A stretch of DNA of 21,273 bases from Bacteroidota bacterium (lineage in GTDB: Bacteria > Bacteroidota > Bacteroidia > Flavobacteriales > Weeksellaceae). Position 1 is the first letter of the stretch; the number at the start of each line of letters is the position of its first letter. Of the stretch, positions 1 to 8,797 are shown in pieces. The notes under the pieces are model-generated. The model was not told where the DNA came from. It saw only the letters and a list, made by a program, of their open reading frames with translations, and made no database searches. The stretch spans positions 1 to 21,273 of the forward strand of contig JAEWOD010000025.1 of assembly GCA_023461035.1 (NCBI GenBank), in the 5' to 3' direction. A program made the translations under genes and the position numbers.

Positions 1-16
1 TCAAGAATAGGAAGTT

Positions 17-40
17 GATTGCTTCGTTCCTCGCAATGAC
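17..40. repeat. Short dispersed repeat with small hairpin
   Basis: A 24-base segment begins GATTGCTTCG and ends CGCAATGAC. It contains a 5-bp inverted repeat, ATTGC (18-22) with GCAAT (33-37). I recognise it from memory as resembling a dispersed intergenic repeat seen in many bacterial genomes, usually written from the other strand. Only one copy is in this window, so its repeat status cannot be proven here. It probably belongs to the intergenic region downstream of a gene lying left of the window. Confidence 0.5.
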
Positions 41-78
41 ACGCTCAAAAAGAGCATCAAAATTTAGCAAAGATATTC

Positions 79-128
79 TTTAAGAGCCTTAAAAATATAT
101 TTCGGTAAAATTTAAACAGGCTCTTAAA
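79..128. repeat. Perfect 10-bp inverted repeat upstream of the sigma-54 promoter
   Basis: TTTAAGAGCC (79-88) and GGCTCTTAAA (119-128) are perfect complements separated by 30 bases. The right arm ends 25 bases before the -24 element of the putative sigma-54 promoter. The arms could be a binding site for an enhancer-binding activator, or the stem of a terminator for an upstream gene. No U-tract follows the right arm, which weakens the terminator reading. The dyad is seen directly; its role is inference. Confidence 0.5.
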
Positions 129-153
129 CACGTCATTGTACACTTCCTGCTTT

Positions 154-168
154 TGGTATCGTTTTTGC
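154..168 (+). promoter_or_regulatory. Putative sigma-54 (RpoN) -24/-12 promoter
   Basis: The sequence TGGTATCGTTTTTGC matches the sigma-54 consensus TGGYAYR-N4-TTGC. It has the invariant GG (155-156) and GC (167-168), separated by exactly 10 bases. The only mismatch in the core is C instead of R at position 160. Transcription would start near position 180, giving a leader of about 36 bases before the ytxH-like start codon. No TAnnTTTG housekeeping element is visible here, which favours sigma-54 control of this envelope operon. Confidence 0.6.
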
Positions 169-215
169 GCCTTTTTGTTTGAATTCGGAATTTTAATCAC
201 TAAAAATAAATCATC

Positions 216-518
216 ATGGCAAAGAAAGACGACGCATTTATAGTATTGACAGGATTAGTAATCGGAGCTGCGGCTGGTACAGTAGCCGGAATTCTTTTGG
301 CACCGGCTTCCGGAAAAAAAACCTGTAATAGACTTAGAGAAAATTCTGAAAGAATAAGAGAAAAATTCCGCGAACAATTCAGCGGAATCTATGATTCTTT
401 TTGTTGTAAAAACGAAATAGAGTTGGTGGGAAATACTAATTCAAATCTCAAAAAAACAACCTCCAAACCCAAAAAATCCCCATCTAAAAGAAAACCTACC
501 AAAGACAAAGGATTATAG
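216..518 (+). CDS. YtxH domain-containing small membrane protein
   Basis: This 100-residue protein has one N-terminal membrane segment (about residues 8-30) rich in Gly and Ala. The segment ends in the LLAPASGKKT motif typical of YtxH-domain proteins. A charged, probably helical region follows (about 36-55), then a Lys/Pro-rich tail. YtxH proteins are poorly understood; in many bacteria they are linked to general stress, and the Gly-rich segment recalls the ribosome-associated YqjD/ElaB family. It is the first gene of a three-gene operon, 21 bases before the holin-like gene. That arrangement resembles enterobacterial yqjD-yqjE-yqjK in layout; this is an analogy, not demonstrated homology. The ATG follows the sigma-54 promoter by about 50 bases. 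The family call is firm; the function is unknown. Confidence 0.85.
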   Translation: MAKKDDAFIVLTGLVIGAAAGTVAGILLAPASGKKTCNRLRENSERIREKFREQFSGIYDSFCCKNEIELVGNTNSNLKKTTSKPKKSPSKRKPTKDKGL

Positions 519-539
519 GTCTTTGAAAACACTCAGCTT

Positions 540-884
540 ATGTTTGATTATGTAAAAAAATATATAAACCATTGTATTGCTTATGCCAAATTGGAAGTTG
601 CGGATTCGGTAAGTAATATGATCGGAGCAGGTGTTTACGGAGTCTTTGTTGGAGTTTGCAGTCTGATGGTATTATTTATGGGAAGCATCGCCGGAGTCTT
701 TTTCCTGAGTGACTGGTTTGATGACACAAGCACCGGATTGTTGATTTTAGTGGGTTTTTATATTTTATTGTTCATTTTGTTTATACTTTTTCGTAAAAAA
801 ATAATTCTTTTATTTACCAATAATGTGGTGGAAGCGGCAATGGAAGCAATGGATGAATCTGAAAACGAAGCATATGAGAACTAA
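540..884 (+). CDS. Holin-like (YqjE/Holin-X type) two-segment membrane protein
   Basis: The 114-residue protein has a short amphipathic N-terminus (about 1-30), two strong membrane segments (about 32-56 and 66-90), then RKK and an acidic C-terminus. This is the layout of the 'phage holin family'/Holin-X group that includes YqjE. These proteins are widespread chromosomal membrane proteins, and the holin name does not imply lysis. It lies between a YtxH-domain gene and a small unknown gene, and its last 11 bases overlap the next start codon, so the three are probably co-translated. A role in envelope or membrane stress is inferred from the neighbours and from the putative sigma-54 promoter. Confidence 0.75.
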   Translation: MFDYVKKYINHCIAYAKLEVADSVSNMIGAGVYGVFVGVCSLMVLFMGSIAGVFFLSDWFDDTSTGLLILVGFYILLFILFILFRKKIILLFTNNVVEAAMEAMDESENEAYEN

Positions 885-1203
885 AGACATCAATACACTC
901 CAACAGTTGAGACAGGCAAAAACGGATCTTAAGCTCAAAATGAAACAAGCAGACCAGAGCATGAATGATAACTTTATTTATGCTGGTTTGAATAAACTTT
1001 TTGCCGGAAATAAGAGAAAAACGAATTTCAATCCAGTGGTTATGGATGAAGGAACCGAAAATTCCATCCGTTTTTTAGCATCCCAGACTTCTCACAAATC
1101 GCGAGTTTGGAAATATCTAAAACCTGCCTTGTCGCTTGCGATTACGGTAGCCGCTCCCCTATTAGCAAGGAAAGCCGGAGATTTAATCAAGAAAAAATCC
1201 TGA
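874..1203 (+). CDS. Small hypothetical protein, third gene of the YtxH/holin operon
   Basis: A 109-residue protein that I do not recognise as a named family. It begins with a charged helical region (about 1-35) and has a middle stretch with conserved-looking polar residues. A hydrophobic Ala-rich segment (about 83-101) follows, and it ends in KKKS. I chose the ATG at 874, which overlaps the end of the holin-like gene by 11 bases, over an in-frame ATG at 823 that would overlap by 62 bases and add a Trp/Lys-rich stretch read from the neighbour's coding sequence. Position and topology recall YqjK of the enterobacterial yqj operon, but I see no sequence evidence of homology. Confidence 0.7.
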   Translation: MRTKDINTLQQLRQAKTDLKLKMKQADQSMNDNFIYAGLNKLFAGNKRKTNFNPVVMDEGTENSIRFLASQTSHKSRVWKYLKPALSLAITVAAPLLARKAGDLIKKKS

Positions 1204-1315
1204 AAAATGGAGATGAATTTGAAATTCGAGGCAAAATCATAAGCCACTTATAATATCGAATTGAAAAATTTATTTAGAGAAAAAGAATTATATTTCATTC
1301 CAATTTCTATACTAT

Positions 1316-4300
1316 TTGAAATTTAAATTAAATAAAAGAAAGCTGTTGAAAAGGATTGCCATTTTTTTTGGTTCAATCCTAATTTTGCTGATTTTATTAA
1401 TTCTAAGCCTCCGAATTCCGGCCGTCCAAAATTTTGTAAAAGACCAACTGGTCGTATATCTTGAAGACAAAATCAAAACCGACGTCAGTCTGGATGAAGT
1501 ATATATTGCTTTTCCCAATCGTGTCATTTTGAAAAATCTATATTTAAAGGGTCAGGAAGTAGATACTTTGCTATCAGTACGGGATTTAGATGTAGGTTTA
1601 AATATGTGGAAATTGCTTGATTCCAAAGCAGATTTTACATCCATAGCCCTTCAGGGAATTCGTGCCAATGTAGTCCGGAACGCTGACGGAACTTTCAATT
1701 TTGATTATATTCTCGATGCTTTTGCTACAGAAGAAAAGGAGGAAGAATCCAAACCTTTTATCATCTCACTGGATAAAATTGAACTGCAGGACATAGGTAT
1801 CAGTTTTATTGACAAACAAGCAGCCAATGACATCAATGTATTTTTCAAACATCTGAAAACCAGAGTAAAAACCTTTAATTTTGAAGAGAATTCCTATGCG
1901 GTGGATGAAATTGTTCTGGATGGATTAAAACTCAAACTGAAACAGGATTTTATTGAAGAAGTAGCGGCAAATGTTGAAGAAACCGTAGATTCGCTGAACC
2001 GCCAAAAACCGATGCAACTGGATTTGGACGGAATTAAATTCACCAATTTCGATGTGGATTATGGCGATGATAATTCCAAAACTTATGCAAAAATTTTGTT
2101 CAACGAATTAGGAGCCGAAATCGATAAAATAGATTTGGAAAACAATGATTTCAAAATCAATAAAGTCCTTCTTTCCGGTGCCCGAATCCATGCCGATTTA
2201 TTTCTACCCACTGAGAATTCCAAACCCGAAAATACATCTAATACAGAAATCGAAAAAACATCGGACTCCGATAATTCGCTTAAATTGAGATTGGGAAATT
2301 TAATATTGGATGATGTAAAAGCGGTTTATAAAAATACGGCAATTGCACCATCAAAAGAGGGAATAGATTTCAATCATCTGGACTTTTCCGATTTGAATCT
2401 GGAATTGGCTGATTTCAAAATGGAAAACAATGAATTTACAGGAAGTGTTGAATCGGCCAAAATTCAGGAAAAAAGTGGATTGGACATTCAGGAATTTCGA
2501 ACGGATTTTGTGTATGAATCTCAACAAGCTTCCCTGAAAAACCTCTATTTACAAACGCCTAAAACAGTTTTGCGCGATGAAATTGTTCTCAATTATACTT
2601 CAATTGACCAACTAAGTGATGATTTGGGAAATGTGAAAATTTCGGCAGATATTTATAACTCCAAAGTTGGTTTTCAGGACATTCTGACTTTGGCTCCCTC
2701 CCTGAAAAATACCGCTCCTTTCAACAAATATCCCAATGCTTCCTTGAATCTCGATACAGAAATTCAGGGAACGGTTAATGATTTGTTGATTCAAAATCTG
2801 GAAGTTTCAGGTCTGGATCAATTAAAAGTTGATGTAAAAGGAAGAATCAAAAATGCGACGGATCCTGCAAATATTTATTATGATTTAAACATTGGCGAAC
2901 TCTCTTCTTCGTCCAAAACGATTTACAATTTAGTTCCACCCAATACGATTCCGTCCAACATCACCCTTCCCTCATTTTTCACGATTAAAGGAAAAGCCAA
3001 AGGAACAACCGAAGTGGTGGATGCCGACTTGAAATTTAATTCCACACTCGGAAACGCAACGGTTCTTGCTCGTTTGAATATGCAGCAAAAAAACAGGGAA
3101 ACTTATGATGTGAAAGCCAATCTTCAGGATTTACAAATCGGAAAGATCATCCAAAATCAGGAATTGGGAGCGATTTCGGCTCGTATTTCCGCCAAAGGCG
3201 AAAGCTTTGATTTTGCCCGCGCCAATGCGGATTTGACGGGTGATGTCGTGTATTTGGATTATAATGGGTATCGTTATCGAAATATGGATTTGACAGGGAA
3301 AATACGAAACGGAAACTATGATATTGAGTTGATTTCCAATGACCCAAATGCCGATTTGAACCTGATTGCTTCCGGAGTTTTCAATGAAGAAAACCCGACT
3401 GTAAAATTGGATGGTACCATTACCAAGCTCGATTTGAATAAACTCGGATTTTATGCTGACCCGATGATTATTGCCGGGAATATAGCCGCCGATTTTACCA
3501 ATCTGAATCCCGATGATTTAAACGGATTTCTGGAGCTTCGCAATTTTGCGATTTCCGATACAGAAGAAGTTTTTCCGATCCAGGATTTGACTTTGAATGC
3601 GCTTTCCACACCGGATTCGACAAAAATTTCTCTGAAATCTCAAATTGCCGATCTTGAGTTAAACGGGAAATATAAAATCACCCAGATTTTTGGATCTTTG
3701 CAACAAACTTTGAACCAATATTATCAGTTTCAACCGGTTGGAGATTCTATTAAAATTGACTCCAATCAGTATTTCACCCTAAATGCCAAAATAAAAAATG
3801 ATGATTTGATTCGGAAATTTGTTCCGGATTTGAAAAGCTTTGAAACGATTCTGATTACCGGTAATTATGATGCCGATTCCCGAAAAATTGAATTAAACGG
3901 CGAAATTCCTCATGTTTCTTATGGAGAATATCTGATTGAAAACGCCGGCATTCAGATTGGGAATGAAAACCAGGCATTGCAATATAACCTGAATGTTTCA
4001 GGACTGAACAGTGAAAGTTTTGCTTTGAACAAACTCAGCATCAGTGGAGATATTGCAGACAATGTGATCAATTATACGTTGACCAAAAAAGACGAAAAGG
4101 ATGAGGATCAGTTTTTAATTGCCGGAACAGCCAAATCGATAGATGAAATCACCGAAATTTCGTTGAATCCAAATGGGCTGAAACTGGATTATAAAGACTG
4201 GACGGTAGGAGAAAACAATAAAATTCAAATTGGTCCGAACGGTATTTTTGCCGACAATTTCCGGATTTCCAATCAGGGAAATGAAATTCTGATCCAATCT

Positions 4301-6331
4301 GAAACAGATTCACCGGACAGTCCGCTCAACATTGATTTCACCAACTTCGAAATTGCCAATATTACCGAAATCATCAAAAAGGATTCTTTGTTGGCGCAGG
4401 GAACCATAAACGGAAAAGTTCAGTTAAGAAATATTACAGAAAAATTAAATTTCACTTCCGACTTAAACATAACCAAATTGGCGGTTTTTGGAAATCCTGT
4501 CGGGGATTTGGCTGTAAAGGTGGACAATTCGGCCGGCAATATTTTAAATGCGGATGTGGCACTTTCAGGTAATCAGAATGATGTGAAAATTAAGGGCGAT
4601 TACAATACAGATTCAGAAAGTTTTGATTTGAATATGGATATCAATCGTCTTCAGATGGAAAGCGTGCAGGGATTGTCCATGAATGAAATCATTGAAACCG
4701 AAGGTTATTTGTCGGGCAATTTAAAAATCACCGGGACTGCTGATGCCCCCAAGATTTTAGGTGCGGTACGTTTCAATGATGTGGGATTGCAGATAGTCCA
4801 GACCGGAAGCGACTTCCGAAATATCAATGATGAAATTGATTTTACCGGTAGAGGAATTGAGTTTGACAATTTTAAAATCAAAGACAAGGACGGAAATTCT
4901 TTGAACATAAACGGACAGGTATTAACCCAGGCTTATCGTGACTTTGCCTTTAATTTGGATTTAACAGCCAATGATTTCAAAGTGGTGAATTCGGAGAAAA
5001 ACAATGAAGCCATGATGTACGGAATTCTTTCCATTAATGCAGATTTGAAAATTCGCGGCAATTTGGATTTGCCGGTTGTGGACGGGAAACTTGAAGTTGC
5101 AGACGATACGGATTTTACTTTCGTTCTGCCTCAAAAATCACCGACATTACAGGATAGAGATGGCATTGTGGAGTTCATCGACAAAGATCAACCGGTGCTC
5201 AATGAGACTTTGCTGGAAAACACATTGGATTCCCAAACCAATTTTAAGGGAATGGATGTAAACGTCAATATTGAAGTGAGCAAAGAAGCCAAAATGTCCA
5301 TCATTATTGATAAAGCCAACGGCGATTTTGTGGAATTGCAAGGAGAAGCCGAACTGACGGGCGGAGTTGATCCTTCCGGAAAAACAACGCTTGTCGGAGT
5401 TTATCAGGTAGAAAAAGGAGGATATGAACTTTCGGTCAGTATGCTGAGAAGAAGATTTGACATTCAGAAAGGAAGTACGATTACTTGGAACGGTGAACCA
5501 ACTGCGGCCACGCTTGACATTACCGCTGTTTATAAAACGGAAGCTCCGCCAATTGACTTGCTGGAACAACAAATGACAGGTAGATCCAACGCCGAAATGA
5601 ATCAGTACAAACAAAGAATACCGTTCAATACCTTGTTGAAACTGCAAGGTGAACTACTGAAACCGGAAATCACATTTGATATCACGACCGATGATAAAAA
5701 TTCAGCGGTTTCCTCCATGGTGCTTGACGATACCAAGGCAAAACTTCAACAACTAAGAAATGAAGAATCGGAAATGAACAAACAGGTTTTTGCCTTGCTG
5801 TTGCTAAATAGATTTGTAGGTGAAAATCCTTTTGACAGCGAATCAGGCCTTTCGGCCGAAATGCTTGCCCGACAAAGCGTGAGTAAAATACTTTCCCAAC
5901 AATTAAATAATCTGACAGAGGATTTAATCAAAGGAGTCGAACTGAATTTTGATCTGGAATCGACCGAAGATTATTCGTCAGGAGAAAAAAATACAAGAAC
6001 CGATTTGAATGTGGGTGTGAGCAAACGATTACTGAATGACCGTCTGAAAGTATCGGTGGGAAGTAATTTCGGACTGGAAGGAGACGCCCGTCAAAATGAA
6101 AATACGACCAATATCGCAGGTGATGTGACGATTGATTACAGTCTTTCGAAAGATGGTCGTTATATGTTGCGTGCTTATCGGAAAGATGAGTATCAGGTGG
6201 CTTTGCAGGGACAAATTGTTGAAACCGGAATCGGATTTATCATCACATTGGATTATGACAAATTCCGGGAGATTTTTCAAAAGGCCAAAAAAGAGAAAAA
6301 GAAAAATAACGAAGTGATAGAATTTAAATAA
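1316..6331 (+). CDS. tamB: TamB-like translocation/assembly module inner-membrane protein (DUF490)
   Basis: This 1671-residue protein starts with a short basic stretch and one membrane anchor (about residues 14-33). A very long beta-rich region follows (AsmA/TamB-type repeats), ending in the DUF490/TamB C-terminal domain (about 1300-1660). TamB-type proteins bridge the periplasm and work with a BamA-family outer-membrane partner in outer-membrane protein assembly or lipid transport. The next gene is that partner, and the two overlap by one base (TAATG), which implies translational coupling. The start is a TTG: an in-frame stop lies at 1262-1264, no in-frame ATG precedes the membrane anchor, and the TTG gives an intact anchor. 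Length and ends look complete. No clear promoter stands out in the 112 bases before it. Confidence 0.9.
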   Translation: MKFKLNKRKLLKRIAIFFGSILILLILLILSLRIPAVQNFVKDQLVVYLEDKIKTDVSLDEVYIAFPNRVILKNLYLKGQEVDTLLSVRDLDVGLNMWKLLDSKADFTSIALQGIRANVVRNADGTFNFDYILDAFATEEKEEESKPFIISLDKIELQDIGISFIDKQAANDINVFFKHLKTRVKTFNFEENSYAVDEIVLDGLKLKLKQDFIEEVAANVEETVDSLNRQKPMQLDLDGIKFTNFDVDYGDDNSKTYAKILFNELGAEIDKIDLENNDFKINKVLLSGARIHADLFLPTENSKPENTSNTEIEKTSDSDNSLKLRLGNLILDDVKAVYKNTAIAPSKEGIDFNHLDFSDLNLELADFKMENNEFTGSVESAKIQEKSGLDIQEFRTDFVYESQQASLKNLYLQTPKTVLRDEIVLNYTSIDQLSDDLGNVKISADIYNSKVGFQDILTLAPSLKNTAPFNKYPNASLNLDTEIQGTVNDLLIQNLEVSGLDQLKVDVKGRIKNATDPANIYYDLNIGELSSSSKTIYNLVPPNTIPSNITLPSFFTIKGKAKGTTEVVDADLKFNSTLGNATVLARLNMQQKNRETYDVKANLQDLQIGKIIQNQELGAISARISAKGESFDFARANADLTGDVVYLDYNGYRYRNMDLTGKIRNGNYDIELISNDPNADLNLIASGVFNEENPTVKLDGTITKLDLNKLGFYADPMIIAGNIAADFTNLNPDDLNGFLELRNFAISDTEEVFPIQDLTLNALSTPDSTKISLKSQIADLELNGKYKITQIFGSLQQTLNQYYQFQPVGDSIKIDSNQYFTLNAKIKNDDLIRKFVPDLKSFETILITGNYDADSRKIELNGEIPHVSYGEYLIENAGIQIGNENQALQYNLNVSGLNSESFALNKLSISGDIADNVINYTLTKKDEKDEDQFLIAGTAKSIDEITEISLNPNGLKLDYKDWTVGENNKIQIGPNGIFADNFRISNQGNEILIQSETDSPDSPLNIDFTNFEIANITEIIKKDSLLAQGTINGKVQLRNITEKLNFTSDLNITKLAVFGNPVGDLAVKVDNSAGNILNADVALSGNQNDVKIKGDYNTDSESFDLNMDINRLQMESVQGLSMNEIIETEGYLSGNLKITGTADAPKILGAVRFNDVGLQIVQTGSDFRNINDEIDFTGRGIEFDNFKIKDKDGNSLNINGQVLTQAYRDFAFNLDLTANDFKVVNSEKNNEAMMYGILSINADLKIRGNLDLPVVDGKLEVADDTDFTFVLPQKSPTLQDRDGIVEFIDKDQPVLNETLLENTLDSQTNFKGMDVNVNIEVSKEAKMSIIIDKANGDFVELQGEAELTGGVDPSGKTTLVGVYQVEKGGYELSVSMLRRRFDIQKGSTITWNGEPTAATLDITAVYKTEAPPIDLLEQQMTGRSNAEMNQYKQRIPFNTLLKLQGELLKPEITFDITTDDKNSAVSSMVLDDTKAKLQQLRNEESEMNKQVFALLLLNRFVGENPFDSESGLSAEMLARQSVSKILSQQLNNLTEDLIKGVELNFDLESTEDYSSGEKNTRTDLNVGVSKRLLNDRLKVSVGSNFGLEGDARQNENTTNIAGDVTIDYSLSKDGRYMLRAYRKDEYQVALQGQIVETGIGFIITLDYDKFREIFQKAKKEKKKNNEVIEFK

Positions 6332-8655
6332 TGGAAAAAATTCAACTATACATTCGAGCTTTAATAATTTCAGTATTGGCTTTTCTGATTTTTTCCTGCA
6401 GCAATACAAAGTTTCTGAAAGAAGACGAGATGCTCTATACCGGTGCCGAAATTGAGATTGATAATGATACGATTTCACGAAAAGAAAAGAAAGAGCTCAA
6501 ATCCAAACTGGAAGAAAATCTGACACCCAAACCCAATTCTACTTTTCTGGGACTTCGCCCTAAATTATATTTTTATAACATCACAAAAGAACCCGAAAAA
6601 GACAAAGGCTTTCGTTACTGGATGAAATACAAGTTGGGAGAGAAACCGGTTTTATTACAAGATGTGGACAGAGAATTCAATCGGGAAATCTTGGTAAATT
6701 ATTCGGAAAACAAAGGCTATTTCGTTGCAAATGCTTCGTATGATACTGTTTCCAAAAACAAAAAAGCAGAAGTTATTTACACCGTAAATCCCGGATCAAG
6801 ATACCATTTGGGACTGGTAGAGTATGAAAAAGACTCTACACTCATCAATGAAGAAATTCAGAAACTTACAAATAAATCTCTGTTGAAAACAGGAAAGCCC
6901 TTTGACTTGGATGTCATCAAAGCAGAGCGGGAAAGAATTGACCAAAACCTGAAAGAGCGCGGATTTTATTATTTCAGTCCCGATAACATCATTGTTCAGG
7001 CAGACAGCACCGTCAGCAATGACCGGAAAGTGGATTTAAATATAAAACTAAAGGATAACACACCGCAACTGGCAAAGGAGCAATTCACCATCGACAAAGT
7101 AATAGTTTATCCGAACTATAACATTGACGATGTGAAGCTTGGCCGTTATGGAGTTCCCACACACATCGATACACTTGCGGGTTATACCTATAATGATATT
7201 TATGTAGTAGATCCTGAAGGTAAATTCAAACCTAAAATTTTTGACCGGGCGCTATATTTTAAGACCGGTGATTTGTACAACCGCGCCGATCATAATCTGA
7301 CGTTGAGCCGACTCATCAATCTTGGTGTTTTTAAATTTGTAAAGAATGAATTTGTGGTTTCGGATTCGGTTAATCATAAGTTTGATGCCTATTATTTACT
7401 GACTCCGAGGGAAATACAATCACTTCGTCTGGAAGCTTTGGGAAGAACGAATTCAGCTAATTATGCAGGAAGTGAATTGAACTTAAACTGGACCAATCGG
7501 AATATTTTCCGCGGAGCAGAACAGCTAAAAGTCTCGGCTTATGGTGCTTTTGATGTTCAGATGGGAGGACCGAAAGATGCAGCCAATATTTTCCGTGCCG
7601 GTATCAATGCCAAACTTTCCATTCCCCGAATTGTCGCACCTTTCCGTTTTCCGTCTTCAAGTGCCTTTGTACCAAGAACCAATATTTCTTTGGGCTACGA
7701 ATTTATGAGCCGCACAGATCTTTATACACTCAATAATTTCAATGCATCTTTTGGATATGTCTGGAAAGAAAATCTGCGAAAAGAACATGATTTAAAAATC
7801 CTTGACATCACCTATGTCTCACCGGCAAATGTGACCGAAAAATTTGATTCTATTTCGGCCAATTATCCATTCATGCAAAGAATTGTGCAGCCACAATTGA
7901 TTTTTGGATCTATTTATTCGTACACCTATACCAACACCATGCTTCCGAAAAAGAATACAATTTATTATAAAGGAACGCTGGATTTGGCAGGAAATATTGC
8001 CGGGCTCATCTCAGGTGGAAATGCAAAAGAAGACAAACAAAAAGAAATTTTTGGTATTCCTTTCAGTCAGTTTGCCAAAATTGAAAACGACTTCCGGTTT
8101 TATCATAAGATTAACGATAAACATTCAATCGCAACACGATTGATTGCCGGGATGGCTTATCCTTACGGGAATTCTGAGCATGTCCCTTATTCACGTCAGT
8201 TTTTCATTGGCGGTAGCAACAGTATTAGAGCATTTCGTGCACGGACACTCGGTCCGGGAAGTTTTGACCCGAGAACATTGGATAATGCTTTTTTCTTTGA
8301 CCAATCGGGGGATGTCAAACTGGAACTAAACGCCGAATATCGTTTAAATCTGTATAATTTCCTGAATTTTGCTGTCTTTGCAGACGCAGGAAATATCTGG
8401 TTGGTAAATGAAGATACGGACAGGCCGGGTGGTAAATTTTCAAAAGATTGGATGAGCGAAATTGCAGTAGGTGGTGGAATTGGTTTACGTCTTGATTTTT
8501 CGATTTTGATTTTACGACTTGATTTGGCGATGCCGTTCCGTGTACCTTATTTTGAAAAAGATGATCGCTGGGCTTTTGATAAAATTGATTTCGGAAGCAG
8601 TGACTGGCGGAAAGACAACCTGATTTTGAATATTGCGATTGGATATCCATTCTAA
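6331..8655 (+). CDS. tamL: TamL: BamA/TamA-family outer-membrane lipoprotein
   Basis: The 774-residue protein has a signal peptide ending in a lipobox-like sequence with the lipidated Cys at residue 23. POTRA-type domains follow (about 30-370), then a 16-strand-type barrel region (about 390-774). The barrel contains the family's conserved loop-6 motif, here I-R-A-F at 632-635 (usually V/I-R-G-F), and ends in an aromatic residue, Phe, as expected for outer-membrane barrels. In Bacteroidota the TamA position is filled by a lipid-modified form named TamL, encoded next to tamB, which is exactly the arrangement here. It overlaps tamB by one base. It probably forms the outer-membrane half of the TAM complex. 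The Gly-to-Ala change in the loop-6 motif is a minor deviation. Confidence 0.88.
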   Translation: MEKIQLYIRALIISVLAFLIFSCSNTKFLKEDEMLYTGAEIEIDNDTISRKEKKELKSKLEENLTPKPNSTFLGLRPKLYFYNITKEPEKDKGFRYWMKYKLGEKPVLLQDVDREFNREILVNYSENKGYFVANASYDTVSKNKKAEVIYTVNPGSRYHLGLVEYEKDSTLINEEIQKLTNKSLLKTGKPFDLDVIKAERERIDQNLKERGFYYFSPDNIIVQADSTVSNDRKVDLNIKLKDNTPQLAKEQFTIDKVIVYPNYNIDDVKLGRYGVPTHIDTLAGYTYNDIYVVDPEGKFKPKIFDRALYFKTGDLYNRADHNLTLSRLINLGVFKFVKNEFVVSDSVNHKFDAYYLLTPREIQSLRLEALGRTNSANYAGSELNLNWTNRNIFRGAEQLKVSAYGAFDVQMGGPKDAANIFRAGINAKLSIPRIVAPFRFPSSSAFVPRTNISLGYEFMSRTDLYTLNNFNASFGYVWKENLRKEHDLKILDITYVSPANVTEKFDSISANYPFMQRIVQPQLIFGSIYSYTYTNTMLPKKNTIYYKGTLDLAGNIAGLISGGNAKEDKQKEIFGIPFSQFAKIENDFRFYHKINDKHSIATRLIAGMAYPYGNSEHVPYSRQFFIGGSNSIRAFRARTLGPGSFDPRTLDNAFFFDQSGDVKLELNAEYRLNLYNFLNFAVFADAGNIWLVNEDTDRPGGKFSKDWMSEIAVGGGIGLRLDFSILILRLDLAMPFRVPYFEKDDRWAFDKIDFGSSDWRKDNLILNIAIGYPF

Positions 8656-8748
8656 ACTATTTCAGAATTTCACTTTTTTTTGACAATGAATTTCACATCT
8701 GATATATTTTCCATTGAATTCACTTAATTATTCTTCCTTTCAAAATCC

Positions 8749-8756
8749 TATCTTTG
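8749..8756 (+). promoter_or_regulatory. Bacteroidota -7 promoter element for purN
   Basis: TATCTTTG matches the TAnnTTTG -7 consensus of the Bacteroidota housekeeping sigma factor and lies 41 bases before the purN ATG. No good TTG-type -33 element is visible at the usual 17-23 base distance. The call rests on the -7 element alone. Confidence 0.5.
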
Positions 8757-8797
8757 CACATTCAAATTTCTGAATTTCAAATTCTAAATTTTCAACC

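Noticed and set aside
500..525. CAAAGAC/GTCTTTG inverted repeat at the end of the ytxH-like gene
   Set aside because: A weak 7-bp stem with a 12-base loop, overlapping the stop codon and lacking a U-tract. Likely chance in AT-rich DNA.
540..884. Phage origin or lysis role for the holin-like gene
   Set aside because: No phage genes are nearby, and holin-named chromosomal proteins of this topology commonly accompany YtxH/YqjD-type proteins.
5147..5647. 166-codon minus-strand reading frame opposite tamB
   Set aside because: Opposite the TamB C-terminal domain, no recognisable motif. A shadow of tamB codon use.
6029..6478. 149-codon minus-strand reading frame across the tamB-tamL junction
   Set aside because: It spans two well-supported genes on the other strand and its translation has no domain-like character.
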